Translations under genes and position numbers: made by a program
Notes under the pieces: model-generated
Seen by the model: only the letters and a program-made list of their open reading frames with translations
Databases searched by the model: none
What the model was told of the DNA's origin: nothing
Origin: JBHIBC01 sp046758905
GTDB taxonomy: Bacteria > Acidobacteriota > Polarisedimenticolia > Gp22-AA2
Direction: 5' to 3'
Length of the DNA: 64,000 nucleotides
Assembly (NCBI GenBank): GCA_046758905.1
Contig: JBHIBC010000003.1
Location: 1 to 64,000, forward strand
Shown: piece by piece, positions 52,392 through 61,482 of the stretch
Layout of the letters: each line of letters begins with the position of its first letter
Numbering within the stretch: the first letter of the stretch is position 1

Positions 52392-53696
52392 ATGCGCGGA
52401 CTCTACCTCGATTGCTTCGCGGGCATCAGCGGAGACATGGTCCTGGGCGCCCTGGTCGATCTCGGCGTCGGGATCGGAGAGCTGCGCGCCGGTCTGCGGC
52501 GCCTGCCGGTCCGCGGCTACACCGTTTCGGCGAGGCCCGCCACACGCTCCCACCTGGGAGGAACCCGGGTCGAGGTTGTGGTGAGCCGACGGCAGCCGCG
52601 ACGGGACATCCGCGACATCCGGCGGATACTCCGCAGCAGCCGGCTGTCGTCCGAGGTGCGCTCCCGAGCCCAGCGGGCCTTCGACGCCCTCGTCGACGCC
52701 GAGGCACGCGTCCACCGCATCCGCAGGGACAGGGTCCACCTCCACGAGGTGGGGGCGGTCGACGCCATCGTCGACATCACCGGAGCGATGATCGGCCTAG
52801 AGCGCCTCGGCTGGCCGCGGGTCGTCTGCTCGCCGCTGAACCTCGGCCGCGGGACCGTCGCGACGTCCCAGGGGACTTTCCCCGTCCCCGCCCCGGCCAC
52901 CGCGGAGCTCATCCGCGGGCGACCCTGTTACGCGAACCAGATGGAGGGGGAGCTGGTCACGCCGACCGGCGCGGCGCTGGCCGCGACCCTCGCGGAGGAG
53001 TTCGGGCCCCTGCCGTCGATGCGGATCCGCAAGGTGGGCTACGGCGCCGGCGCGCGCGACCACCCCGGCCACCCCAACCTGCTCCGCCTCCTGCTCGGCG
53101 ACCTGGCGGATCGGGCGGCCGTCCACGAGACGGTCCTGGTCCTGGAGACCACGATCGACGACATGAACCCCCAGCTGTACGGACACCTCATGGATCGGCT
53201 GTTCGCGGCGGGGGCCCTGGAGGTGTTCTACGCTCCGATCCAGATGAAGAAGAACCGTCCGGGCACGATGGTCAAGGTGATCTGCCCGGCGCTTCGGCTG
53301 GAGGATGTCAGCGCGGTCATCTTCAGGGAGACCACCACGATCGGCTTCCGCTACGTGCCGATGGGGCGCATCGAGCTCGATCGCCGGATCGATTCGGTCG
53401 CGACGCCCTTCGGGCGCGTGCGCGTCAAGGTGTCGTTCCACAACGGGGAGATCGTGCAGGCGACCCCCGAGTACGAGGACTGCCGGGCCCTGGCCCTGAA
53501 GGCGGGCGTGCCGCTCAAGGACGTCCAGCGTGCCGCGGCGGCGGCAGCAGTGAGCCCCCGTCCGCGGCCCGGGCGCCCCGGCCCCTCCGGTGCCGGGCGC
53601 CGCAGGAGGGCGCCGCGCGGGACCGGCGCCTCGCGCCGCGCCCGGACCCCCAGGACGGCCCGAAGACCGGCCCGCCCGAGGATCGGACCCCGATGA
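52392..53696 (+). CDS. larC: Nickel-pincer cofactor insertion protein LarC
   Basis: 434 aa, starting directly after the sirtuin stop. LarC hallmarks: GLYLDCFAGISGDMVLGALVDLG, VHLHEVGAVDAIVDI (metal His), ELVTPTGAALAATLA, ETTIDDMNPQ. LarC inserts nickel into the pincer nucleotide cofactor used by lactate racemase and related enzymes. LarA, LarB and LarE are not in the window. The last ~60 residues are a Pro/Arg/Gly-rich basic tail, low-complexity. Confidence 0.92.
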   Translation: MRGLYLDCFAGISGDMVLGALVDLGVGIGELRAGLRRLPVRGYTVSARPATRSHLGGTRVEVVVSRRQPRRDIRDIRRILRSSRLSSEVRSRAQRAFDALVDAEARVHRIRRDRVHLHEVGAVDAIVDITGAMIGLERLGWPRVVCSPLNLGRGTVATSQGTFPVPAPATAELIRGRPCYANQMEGELVTPTGAALAATLAEEFGPLPSMRIRKVGYGAGARDHPGHPNLLRLLLGDLADRAAVHETVLVLETTIDDMNPQLYGHLMDRLFAAGALEVFYAPIQMKKNRPGTMVKVICPALRLEDVSAVIFRETTTIGFRYVPMGRIELDRRIDSVATPFGRVRVKVSFHNGEIVQATPEYEDCRALALKAGVPLKDVQRAAAAAAVSPRPRPGRPGPSGAGRRRRAPRGTGASRRARTPRTARRPARPRIGPR

Positions 53697-53995
53697 TCTA
53701 TGATCGGCCGAAGGCGGCGCGCATGCTGCGGGTGGTGGCGGAGGTGACCGAGGGGGCTCTGGAACTCGCCGGGCGCCCCGGCGGCGAGCCGTCGCTGCGC
53801 CGCCCGGCGCTCGAGACCGAGAAGACGATGCGCACGCTGGCCGCCAAGGGCGACGTGGACGGCATGTACCAGGAGTACCTGCGGGCGCTGCAGACGCGTT
53901 CGGAGATGGGCGAGACGCTGCACCGGCAGCGGCGGATCTCCCTGGAATCGGAGCTGTACCGCTTCGCGGCGATCTACTGGGAGCGCGAGCCGTGA
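53693..53995 (+). CDS. Small conserved-looking hypothetical protein
   Basis: 100 aa, starting within the larC stop (ATGA). Helical and charged, with MIYDRPKAARMLRVVAEVTEGAL, ETEKTMRTLAAKGDVDGMYQ and a C-terminal LHRQRRISLESELYRFAAIYWE. No signal peptide or known motif. It also overlaps the metRS start. Its tight coupling to both neighbours supports it as a real gene; function unknown. Confidence 0.6.
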   Translation: MIYDRPKAARMLRVVAEVTEGALELAGRPGGEPSLRRPALETEKTMRTLAAKGDVDGMYQEYLRALQTRSEMGETLHRQRRISLESELYRFAAIYWEREP

Positions 53996-55935
53996 GCCGC
54001 ACCTTCTACGTGACCACCCCGATCTATTACGTCAACGACCAGCCGCACATCGGGCACACCTACACGACGGTGGTCGCCGACGTGATCGCTCGCTTCTGCC
54101 GCATGCTCGGTCTCGAGGTCCACTTCCTGACGGGTACCGACGAGCACGGCCAGAAGATCGAGAGGGCGGCCCGGGCCAGAGGCCTCGAGCCGATCCGGCT
54201 CGCCGACCGGGTCGTGGGACGGTTCCGCTCGCTGTGGTCGGCCCTGGGGATCACGTATGACGACTTCATCCGCACCACGGAGGCGCGGCACCGCGCGGGC
54301 GTCGAGGCCTTCTACCGCAGGATCGAGTCGAGGGGCGACATCTACCGCGGCGCCTACCGGGGGTGGTACTGCACCTCGTGCGAGTCGTTCTACCCGGAGA
54401 ACCAGGTCGTCGACGGCCGCTGCCCGGAGCAGGGACACGGGGTCGAGTGGACCGAGGAGGAGTCGTACTTCTTCCGCCTCTCGAAGTACCGGGACGCCCT
54501 GCTGCGCCACTACCGCGAGCATCCCGAGTTCATCTTCCCCAAGACGCGTCGAAACGAGGTGGTCGCGTTCGTCGAGGCGGGGCTTAAGGACCTGTCGATC
54601 AGCCGCAGCAGCTTCAGATGGGGCATCCCCCTCCCGGCCGACCCGGGGCACGTCCTCTACGTCTGGTTCGATGCCCTGAGCAACTACGTCACCGCGCTCG
54701 GGTACGGCGGGAACGCCAAGCTCTACGAGCGCTTCTGGCCGGCCGACCTCCACCTGGTCGGCAAGGACATCCTGAGGTTCCACGCCGTCTACTGGCCGGC
54801 CTTCCTGATGTCGGCGGGGGAGCCGCTGCCGCGGCGGGTGGTGGCGCACGGATGGTGGCTGCGGGACGCCGCCAAGATCTCCAAGTCGAAGGGGGGCATC
54901 GTCGACCCGCTGCCGCTCATCGAGGCCTTCGGCGTCGATCCGCTGCGCTATTTCCTGCTGCGAGAGATGGTGTTCGGACAGGACGCGGGGTACTCGGACG
55001 AGGCGCTCATCGACCGGGTGAACACCGATCTGGCGAACGACCTGGGCAATCTGATCAGCCGCGGGCTCAAGATGATCGAGGACTATCGCGGCGGACACGT
55101 CCCGAAGCCGGACCCGGGCTTCAGCGGGACGGAGCCGCTGATAGCGGCCGCGCGCGACGCCTGGAGCGGCCTGGTGAGGAGCTTCGAGGGGCTCGACTTC
55201 AGCGCCGGCCTGGCGCACGTGTGGGATCTCGTCGGCGTGCTCAACCGGTTCATCGTCCAGAACGAGCCGTGGAAGCTGGCGCAGGACCCGTCCCGAGCAG
55301 CCGTCCTCGATTCGGTCCTGTACCACGTGGCGGAGGGGCTGCGAGTGGTGGCGCTCCTGGTGACGCCGGTGATGCCGCGCTCCGCCTCCGGCCTGTGGCG
55401 CCGTCTGGGGCTGAAGGGCGACCCGGCCGAGGCGGGGCTCGGGGATTTCGCCTGGGGCGGCCTCAAGCCGGGAACCTCCGTAGCGCGGGGCGAGGCCCTC
55501 TTCCCCCGCATCGACAAGCAGGCCTACCTCGGTGAGGCCGGGGCGGAGGCGGTGCCCGCGAAGATGGCCGCGAACCCCTCGGGCCGGCCGACGGCGGGCG
55601 ATGGGGAAGACGAGGTGGACATCGAGGAGTTCGCCCGGATCGACCTGCGCACCGCGAGGGTCGTGTCGGCCGAGCGGGTCGGAGGCACCGACAAGCTCCT
55701 CAAGCTGACCGTCGACCTCGGCGGCGAGACACGCACCATCGTGGCCGGGATCGCGAAGAGGTACCGTCCCGAGGACCTGATCGGCCTGACGATCGTCGTC
55801 GTGGCCAACCTCAAGCCGGCCAGGCTGCGCGGGGTCCTCTCGCAGGGGATGCTGCTGGCCGCCTCCGACGCCTCGGGCGAGCCGTGCCTGCTCACGACGG
55901 CGGAGCCGATCGAGCCGGGCTGCAGGGTGAGATAG
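53992..55935 (+). CDS. metG: Methionyl-tRNA synthetase
   Basis: 647 aa from a GTG start. Class I signatures: PHIGHTYTTVVADVIA (HIGH), KISKSKGG (KMSKS-like). A zinc-type knuckle (CTSCESFYPENQVVDGRC) lies between the Rossmann halves. The C-terminal ~110 residues form the EMAP/Trbp tRNA-binding domain (FARIDLRTARVVSAERV, LKPARLRGVLSQGM), which makes dimers in bacteria. It charges tRNA-Met. It overlaps the preceding gene by 4 nt. Confidence 0.95.
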   Translation: MSRTFYVTTPIYYVNDQPHIGHTYTTVVADVIARFCRMLGLEVHFLTGTDEHGQKIERAARARGLEPIRLADRVVGRFRSLWSALGITYDDFIRTTEARHRAGVEAFYRRIESRGDIYRGAYRGWYCTSCESFYPENQVVDGRCPEQGHGVEWTEEESYFFRLSKYRDALLRHYREHPEFIFPKTRRNEVVAFVEAGLKDLSISRSSFRWGIPLPADPGHVLYVWFDALSNYVTALGYGGNAKLYERFWPADLHLVGKDILRFHAVYWPAFLMSAGEPLPRRVVAHGWWLRDAAKISKSKGGIVDPLPLIEAFGVDPLRYFLLREMVFGQDAGYSDEALIDRVNTDLANDLGNLISRGLKMIEDYRGGHVPKPDPGFSGTEPLIAAARDAWSGLVRSFEGLDFSAGLAHVWDLVGVLNRFIVQNEPWKLAQDPSRAAVLDSVLYHVAEGLRVVALLVTPVMPRSASGLWRRLGLKGDPAEAGLGDFAWGGLKPGTSVARGEALFPRIDKQAYLGEAGAEAVPAKMAANPSGRPTAGDGEDEVDIEEFARIDLRTARVVSAERVGGTDKLLKLTVDLGGETRTIVAGIAKRYRPEDLIGLTIVVVANLKPARLRGVLSQGMLLAASDASGEPCLLTTAEPIEPGCRVR

Positions 55936-55939
55936 CCAG

Positions 55940-56737
55940 GTGGCGGCCTCCGCGGCGCGGCACGCCGACAGCCACGCGCACCTCACGATGGAGCCGTTCG
56001 ACGCTGATCGGGAGGAGGTCATCGCGCGGGCACGCGACGCCGGCCTCGCCCACGTCGTCACCGTCTCCTCCCTCATCGGCGACGCCGAGAGGTGCGCCGA
56101 CCTCGCGGCGCGGCACGACCTCATCCACTTCACGGCCGGCGTCCACCCGCACGACGCTCGGGCGTGGTCCGACGAGGTGGCGCGCGGCGTGCGGCGCGCC
56201 GCGGCGCGGCCAAAGGCGGTCGCGATCGGGGAGATCGGGCTCGACTACCACTACGACCGCTCCCCGCGGCCCCACCAGCAGCGCGCCTTCCGCGAGCAGA
56301 TAGGCCTGGCGCGCGATCTGCGCCTGCCGATCGTCGTCCACACTCGGGAGGCGTGGGAGGATACCTTCCGGATCCTCGAGGAGGAGCGCGCCGGCGAGAT
56401 GGGGGGGATCTTCCACTGCTTCTCGGGCGGCCGAGAGGAGGCGCGCCGCTGTCTCGACCTGGGGTTCTACCTGTCGTTCGCAGGGCCGGTGACTTTCAGG
56501 AAGGCGGAGATGCTGGGCGAAGCGGCCGCCTACGTACCCTTAGAGCGGCTGCTCACCGAGACCGACGCGCCCTACCTCTCTCCCCACCCCTTCCGCGGCA
56601 GGCGTAATGAGCCGGCTCGCGTCGTCCTGGTCGCGGAGAAGATCGCGGAACTCAGGGGCATCGCCGTCGGGGAGGTCGGCGAGGCGGCGGCCCGTAACCT
56701 CGAGATGGTGTTCCGGATCAACAGCCGGAGCGCCTGA
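55940..56737 (+). CDS. tatD: TatD-family metal-dependent hydrolase (DNase)
   Basis: 265 aa from a GTG, 4 nt after metG. TIM-barrel metal ligands: DSHAHL, GVHPHD, GEIGLDYHYD, VVHTREAWED, HCFSGG, TETDAPYLSPHP. TatD enzymes are 3'-5' exonucleases or related hydrolases in the cytoplasm. The linkage to metG is common in bacteria. Its end overlaps that of the convergent arsC gene by 20 nt. Confidence 0.92.
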   Translation: MAASAARHADSHAHLTMEPFDADREEVIARARDAGLAHVVTVSSLIGDAERCADLAARHDLIHFTAGVHPHDARAWSDEVARGVRRAAARPKAVAIGEIGLDYHYDRSPRPHQQRAFREQIGLARDLRLPIVVHTREAWEDTFRILEEERAGEMGGIFHCFSGGREEARRCLDLGFYLSFAGPVTFRKAEMLGEAAAYVPLERLLTETDAPYLSPHPFRGRRNEPARVVLVAEKIAELRGIAVGEVGEAAARNLEMVFRINSRSA

Positions 56738-57203
56738 GCGTCCTGTCGATGCGCCCGAGGAGATCGCGGATCCTCCCCTCGAGCCTGTCCCGCGCATCGC
56801 GGAAGGACCGGCGCACCTCCTCCGGCCCGCCCGGCACGAACGAGGGATCGGGCGTCGACCAGTGCTCGTGATTCTCGCCGAGGACCGCCGGAGGGCACTG
56901 CGCGGCGGCGCTGTCGCACAGAGTGACGACGAGGTCGAAGGGCCCGTCGACCTCGTCCAGGCCCTTCGAGTACTGGCCGGACGGGTCGATCCCGCGCTCC
57001 CGCAGGACCGCGACCGCATGGCTGTTGAGGCCCACCGGCAGCGTGCCGGCGCTCTGCGCCTGGACGCGTCCTGCGCCGAGGTGGTTGGCTAGACCCTCCG
57101 CCATCTGGCTGCGGGCTGAGTTGCCCGTGCAGACGAACAGCAGGCGGAACGGCGTCCCGCCGGCGTCCCCTCTCGCTCCCTCCCCGTCTTCCCTCGCGTC
57201 CAC
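56718..57203 (-). CDS. arsC: Thioredoxin-coupled arsenate reductase
   Basis: 161 aa of the low-molecular-weight phosphatase fold: LLFVCTGNSARSQMAEG is the P-loop with nucleophile Cys, VTLCDSAAAQCP carries the two redox cysteines, and HWSTPDPS the catalytic Asp. It reduces arsenate to arsenite with thioredoxin. No arsR or arsenite efflux gene is adjacent. The N-terminus has a Gly/Asp-rich extension of about 17 residues. Confidence 0.9.
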   Translation of the reverse strand: MDAREDGEGARGDAGGTPFRLLFVCTGNSARSQMAEGLANHLGAGRVQAQSAGTLPVGLNSHAVAVLRERGIDPSGQYSKGLDEVDGPFDLVVTLCDSAAAQCPPAVLGENHEHWSTPDPSFVPGGPEEVRRSFRDARDRLEGRIRDLLGRIDRTLRRSGC

Positions 57204-57232
57204 GGAATGCTCCCCCGGCTAGCGGCCGCCGT

Positions 57233-57769
57233 TCAGTCGGGTTGCAGGGTGATGTCGATGCGCAGCGACTCCTCGATGGCGCTCAGCGTTCGACGAAGCG
57301 CGTCCGCGTCCGCCGTCCCGGGGAGCGTGAAGCGGATCTCCATCTCGTGCAGCGGCGTCCCGGTGGAGGCGGCGGGCCGCACGTGGGAGATCAGCTCGTG
57401 GATGTTGCCGCCCGCCGAGGCGATCGCGCGCGCGGTGCGGGCGACGATGCCCGCCTTGTCCTCCCCCATGGTGCGCAGGTGGAACGACCGCCCGCCGGGC
57501 GGCGAGGCGGAGGGGGCGCCCGCCTCGACCGGTCTGATGAAGATCGTCATCCCCTTCTCGTACTCCAGGTGCTTGCACGCCATGCGCAGACGCGCCTGCA
57601 GATCCTCACCCCGTCCCGAGACCAGCACTATGGTCGAGAACTCGCTGGCCAGGCTCATCATGCTGCTGTCCTCGAGGTTGCAGCCGAGATCGAAGATCAT
57701 CTCGGCGAGGTCGGCGACGATGCCGGGCCGGTCCCGGCCGATGGCGGTCAGGATGAAGCGCTGTCGCAT
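57233..57769 (-). CDS. Two-ACT-domain regulatory protein (GcvR-like)
   Basis: 178 aa, two ACT domains: residues 1-75 (FILTAIGRDRPGIVADLAEMIFDLGCNLEDSSMMSL) and 95-175 (FHLRTMGEDKAGIVARTARAIASAGGNIHELISHV). The arrangement resembles GcvR, the glycine cleavage regulator, and related amino-acid sensors. No DNA-binding domain. It is in the same direction as arsC and 29 nt upstream of it. The ligand is inferred to be an amino acid. Confidence 0.82.
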   Translation of the reverse strand: MRQRFILTAIGRDRPGIVADLAEMIFDLGCNLEDSSMMSLASEFSTIVLVSGRGEDLQARLRMACKHLEYEKGMTIFIRPVEAGAPSASPPGGRSFHLRTMGEDKAGIVARTARAIASAGGNIHELISHVRPAASTGTPLHEMEIRFTLPGTADADALRRTLSAIEESLRIDITLQPD

Positions 57770-57930
57770 TCTTCCCTCTCCCGGTCGGAGGCGCCGTTCG
57801 GGGCGCGGTGAAGAGATTCTAACCTGGATCCGGCGTGGTCCGGGGGCATCGATGATGTTTCGGTCCTACAGTGCGCTGGCGGGGCGCGTTTGTGGCTCTT
57901 GCAGCGATAGCTGCCTTTTTCATCTTCTTC

Positions 57931-59075
57931 CGCTGGCGGACAATCTGGTCAACTGGTTCAAGCGGCTGCGCCTGCCTCCCGACCTCCGGAGCATGCTGCA
58001 GCGCCGGAGGAAGGAGCACGTCGAGGAGCCCGAGCACGCCTTCCCAGGCGAGGGGCGGCTGACGCCCCTCGAGGAGCAGCTCCGGCGCCTCCAAACCGAG
58101 AACGCGATCCTCAAGCAAGAACGGGAGATTCTAAGAAAGCGAGGGCCTTCTTCGCCAAGCACTCCCGATGAGGTTCCTCATCACCGACCGACACCGGAGG
58201 CCCGATCCCGGGGGCCGGATGTGCCGGCTGCTGGGTGCGTCCCCGAGCGGCTGCTACGGCTGACGGAGAAGGCCTCAGAGCGACCGAAGGCGGCAGGATC
58301 GGCGCATGGTCGTGCAGATCCGGGCCATACATCGGGAGAACCGCCAGCTCTACGGCAGCCCCCTCGTCCACGCCGAGCTCCGAGAGCGAGGGCTGCGCCG
58401 AGCCGGCACCGGGTGGCGCCGCTGATGAGAACAGGAGGGGATCCGGCCCCGCCAGCGGCGCCGGTTCAAGCGCACGGCGCAATCCGCTCACCGGCTCACC
58501 GTGGCGCCGAACCTTCTCCAGCGGCGCTTCGAGGCGAAGCGGCCCAACGAGACGTGGGTAGCGGAGATCGCCTAGATCGGGACGCGGGACCTAGACCGGG
58601 ACGCGGGAGGGACGGCTGTATCTGGGCTTGCTGGTGGACCTGGTCTCGAGGCGGATCGTGGGCTGGGCTCTGCGGGAGCGGATGAGCCGCCAGTGGGTGA
58701 TGGAGGCCCTGGAGATGGCCCTGGCGCGCCGCCGGCCGCCCGGGCAACTCATGCATCACTCCGAGCGCGGCAGACAGTACGCGAGCCTGGAGCACCAGAC
58801 AATCCTGGCCCGTCACGGGATCCGTGCCAGCATGAGCCGCAAGGGGGACTGCTGGGATAACGCCCTGATGGAGAGCGCCTTCGGGAGACTGAAGAGCGAG
58901 ATGATCCACCTTCACGACTTCGCGACACGTCAGGAAGCGAGGGCCGCGGTCTTCGAATACGTCGAGGTGTTCTACAACCGACAGCGAAGGCGTTCGTCGT
59001 TGGGCTACCTGAGCCCAGCTGAGTTCGAGGCCTCTGTTGCCTGATACTGTGTCCACGCTTCCGGGGCACGATCAC
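57931..59075 (+). mobile_element. Degenerate IS3-family insertion sequence
   Basis: Contains recognisable OrfA and OrfB remnants of an IS3-type transposase, with stop codons and frameshifts. The right end GATACTGTGTCCACGCTTCC followed by GGGG resembles an IS3-group terminal repeat; I could not find a convincing matching left end near 57800-57930. OrfA keeps only its C-terminal coiled part (HAFPGEGRLTPLEEQLRRLQ) and lacks its HTH. The element is dead. Its right end lies in or next to an IS91-type fragment. Confidence 0.7.
58168..59044 (+). pseudogene. IS3-family transposase OrfB (broken)
   Basis: Starts MRFLITDRHRR, reaches GCYG and then hits TGA where a Trp is expected. It continues with IHRENRQLYGSPLVHAELRERG, more stops (around 58423-58428), PNETWVAEIA and a stop, then in another frame GLLVDLVSRRIVGWALRERM to the end. 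In the DDE core the second Asp is changed to Glu (HHSERGRQYAS for HSDRG); the final Glu region NALMESAFGRLKSE remains. Multiple lesions show long inactivity. The last ~138 codons from 58628 stay open. Confidence 0.8.
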
Positions 59076-59345
59076 CCCGCCGGCCAACTCCGCCCGCAGC
59101 ACCGCGCGCTTGGCGTGGCACCACGGGCACGACCCCCGCCTCTTGCAGGACAGCGCCCGTGCGGAACTCCCGCCGGCACTCCTCGCACCGCACCCGCGCG
59201 AAGCCGCGCTCCCCGATGCCGCAGCCAGAGGGAAGCCCAGAGCGTTCGCACGTTCTCGGCGCGCCACGACCCGCAGCGCCGGGCAAAGCGCTCGTCGTAG
59301 ACCTGCTTGAACGTCTCGTGATGCTCTCGGCGAGCCGGTACAGGG
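59050..59345 (-). pseudogene. IS91-type transposase zinc-binding N-domain fragment
   Basis: In several minus-strand frames the sequence reads HHETFKQVYDERFARR, then GERGFARVRCEECRREFRTG and GSCPWCHAKRAVLRAEL. Together these match the N-terminal zinc-binding domain of IS91-family transposases (the YDERF, FARVRC and CPSCHAKR blocks). Two frameshifts separate the blocks, and the catalytic Y2 part is missing, cut off near the right end of the IS3 remnant. Confidence 0.65.
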
Positions 59346-59389
59346 GGAGTCTCTCGCCCGGCGCGGGTGGTACGCGGCGGGCGCGGTAC

Positions 59390-59770
59390 AGGCGGCTCCG
59401 GCCACGCCCCGCGCCGGAGCATGAGCCGCGCCCGCATGGCCAGCGCGAGCCTACCCGCCGGCGCGACAGCATCTTGCAGAGGCAGCGTGACGAGCGGCCG
59501 CAGGGCGTCCACGGTCTGCGGCCAGAGCGGACAGACGCGTTCCTTGCGTCCCTTCCCACGGAGCCGGACGAGGGGGGCCTCTCGAGCTGGAGGTCGATGG
59601 GGCGGACGTCGAGGATCTCCTGCGCGCGGGCGCCGGGGTTGAAGAGGGTAGGAAGCAAGGCGTGATCGCGTTGAGCGCCCGGCGTTCGCGGGTCGGTGGC
59701 CTCAAGCATCGCGCCGATCTCGCCGGCGTCGAGATACCCCACGGCCCGAACTCGAGCCTTCTTGATGGGG
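59390..59770 (-). pseudogene. Tyrosine recombinase fragment
   Basis: GYLDAGEIGAMLEATD, RDHALLPTLFNPGARAQEIL and, after a frame change, LWPQTVDALRPLVT match the start of the catalytic domain of phage-type integrases, including the first catalytic Arg (GARAQE). The HxxR and Tyr boxes are absent. Such integrase genes often precede IS91-family transposase genes, which is the order seen here, so both fragments may derive from one element. Confidence 0.65.
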
Positions 59771-60142
59771 CGCGGGCGAGACCTTCCGCCGTCTCGGTGG
59801 CATACCGAAGAGCGTCTCTGACCGGCGAGGCGCGGTCGCCGATGAGTGAGCGCAGCGTTTTCCCCTCGACGAGCTCCATGACGATGAAGGTGGTCCCGCC
59901 GGCCTCGTTGATCTCGTAGACCCGGGCGATGTTGGGGTGGGTGAGCGCGGCGGCCGTCTGCGCCTCCCTGAGGAACCGGCGGCGACGTTCCTCGTTGCCC
60001 ACGACTTCGGGGGGGAGGATCTTCACGGCGACGCGGCGGTTGAGCTCGGTGTCGACGGCCTTGTAGACGACTCCCCTCCCCCCTCGCCGATCCTCTCGAC
60101 GAGACGGTAGTGCGAGAGAGTCTTGCCAGGCTCAAGGGGCAT
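59771..60142 (-). pseudogene. Truncated, frameshifted Ser/Thr protein kinase N-terminus
   Basis: Begins at ATG with MPLEPGKTLSHYRLVERIGE, then a frame change in the glycine loop, then RRVAVKILPPEVVGNEERRR, LTHPNIARVYEINEAGGTTF and TETAEGLARA. The sequence stops being kinase-like just before the HRD loop, where integrase-like sequence begins at about 59770. The mobile element apparently disrupted a former kinase gene, and the rest of the kinase is not found nearby. Confidence 0.75.
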
Positions 60143-60628
60143 GACTGCCCCCGGTCCTGCTGTGAAAATGACGCGTTCGAGCCAGTCCAATGATACCAGG
60201 GGGCGTGGAGGAATTATTGGCCTCCATCCGTGATCGGATAGGCGACTTGTTTTCAGTGAGATGGAGCATCATGCGGGGACTTCCGGCGATCACCACGTCA
60301 CCCCATTCTCGACGCCAGCCAGCAGGGGCAGCCGCGTGAGGTGGCGGTCCGCCGCTTCATGCACGAGCATCGCTTCCAATCGGGGCGCGATCTTCTTCGC
60401 AAGCTGCGCCGGGGCGGGGAGCACCTCGAGCACGCTGGCCGATTGATGCCCGCCCAGCTTCGGCGCAGTGGAAACCGGGCGCGGCCGGCCTTGCCGGCAA
60501 GCCGTCCAAGGGAGCTGACCTGGAAAATGCCCTTCAACGGATCCGTAGGATCAAGCCGTGAGAAGCCCATTCTTCACGCCGGATTCAGGTCTGATCCCGG
60601 TGCGCTCGGCGCAACTCGGCGATCTACA
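60143..60628. other. Intergenic region beyond the mobile-element remnants
   Basis: About 485 nt with no supported gene. A minus-strand frame ending at 60290 reads LGGHQSASVLEV and LVHEAADRHLTRLPLLAG but matches nothing I can name; it may be further decayed mobile or host sequence. No promoter or terminator recognised. Confidence 0.4.
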
Positions 60629-61021
60629 ATGTCGGCCGTGGAGGCCGACTTTCAGTCCTGCCTGCGACGCGGGGCCGATCTCTTCAACCGGCGGGAGTTC
60701 TTCGAGGCCCACGAGGTCTGGGAGGACGCCTGGCGGGTGCGCAGCGGCGATCCCGCCCGCTTTCTGCAGGGGCTGATCCAGGTGGCGGCCGGATTCGTCA
60801 AGCTGCAGCGCCGCCAGCCGCGCGGCGCGAGAGCGCTCCTCGAGCGGGCGCACGAGAAGCTCCGGCCGTTCGCGCCTTGCGCCCACGGCCTCGACATCGA
60901 GCGGCTCCTCGATTCCGTCGCCGCGTGGGAACGGGTCGCCGAGGCGATGATCCGCGGCGAGGATCCAGCGATCGACGCCTCCGCCTTTCCCAGCCTGCAG
61001 TTGCGGGCGCCCGACCCATGA
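60629..61021 (+). CDS. DUF309 family protein
   Basis: 130 aa, helical. It contains the signature FNRREFFEAHEVWEDAWR and GLIQVAAGFVKLQRRQPRGA of DUF309, which resembles a small all-helical metal-binding fold. No ribosome-binding site is obvious for the ATG; GTG at 60638 is an alternative. Function unknown. It stands alone between the mobile-element region and the B12 operon. Confidence 0.85.
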   Translation: MSAVEADFQSCLRRGADLFNRREFFEAHEVWEDAWRVRSGDPARFLQGLIQVAAGFVKLQRRQPRGARALLERAHEKLRPFAPCAHGLDIERLLDSVAAWERVAEAMIRGEDPAIDASAFPSLQLRAPDP

Positions 61022-61101
61022 GATCTCCTCGATACGTTGATGCCCGCCGGGTTGCGGGGTGCCGCGCCCCGGACAGAGGTACGCCCCGGACGAAGCCCCC
61101 G

Positions 61102-61130
61102 TTGACAGCGCCCGACGGGCGGCGTATAAG
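61102..61130 (+). promoter_or_regulatory. Sigma-70 promoter of cobalamin operon
   Basis: TTGACA (61102-61107), 17-bp spacer, TATAAG (61125-61130). The predicted start, near 61137, is about 25 nt before the riboswitch. Confidence 0.75.
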
Positions 61131-61162
61131 TCGGGGCGTACGCGTTCCTTGACATGTGAGAT

Positions 61163-61341
61163 CGCGGGAGACCTCCCCCGGGAGCGAAAGCCCGGGGAGG
61201 TTGAAAAGGGAAGGGGGTGTGAGGCCCCCGCTGCCCCGCAACTGTGAGCGGTAGCGAAAGCCGGGCGATCCCACTGGAGGCCCGAAGGTCTCCGGGAAGG
61301 GCCGGCGAGTAGAGAGCCGCGAGCCAGGAAACCTGCCCGCG
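61163..61341 (+). promoter_or_regulatory. Cobalamin (AdoCbl-type) riboswitch
   Basis: The B12-box core is present: GCCCCGCAACTGTGAGCGG, plus CCACTGG, CGGGAAGG and AGCCAGGAAACCTGCCC in the right order. The closing stem P1 is CGCGGG (61163-61168) with CCCGCG (61336-61341). It lies between a sigma-70 promoter and a surface-protein/TonB-receptor operon, so it should switch these off when cobalamin is abundant. Confidence 0.93.
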
Positions 61342-61386
61342 AAGATGCGACGGTGACGGACCTTTCGCGGGAAAGGCGATCCGAGC

Positions 61387-61434
61387 GAGCCCCGGCGGCG
61401 CCCTCCCAGCGAGATCGCCCCGGGGCTCTTAGTT
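61387..61434 (+). terminator. Candidate riboswitch expression-platform hairpin
   Basis: GAGCCCCGG (61387-61395) can pair perfectly with CCGGGGCTC (61420-61428), followed by TTAGTT. The loop is 24 nt and the T-run weak, but its place between riboswitch and start codon fits an attenuator. Sequestration of the ribosome-binding site is an alternative mechanism. Confidence 0.4.
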
Positions 61435-61482
61435 CGTCCGCGGCGGCCCGTCATCGGAGCCCACGCCCCGAGGGGGGTCGCC

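Noticed and set aside
58255..58265. In-frame TGA in IS3 OrfB as a possible selenocysteine codon, given selB in the window
   Set aside because: The position is Trp in relatives and the gene has other stops and frameshifts, so it is plain decay.
60290..60570. Minus-strand open frames next to the mobile-element remnants
   Set aside because: No recognisable domain in any frame and no start signal.
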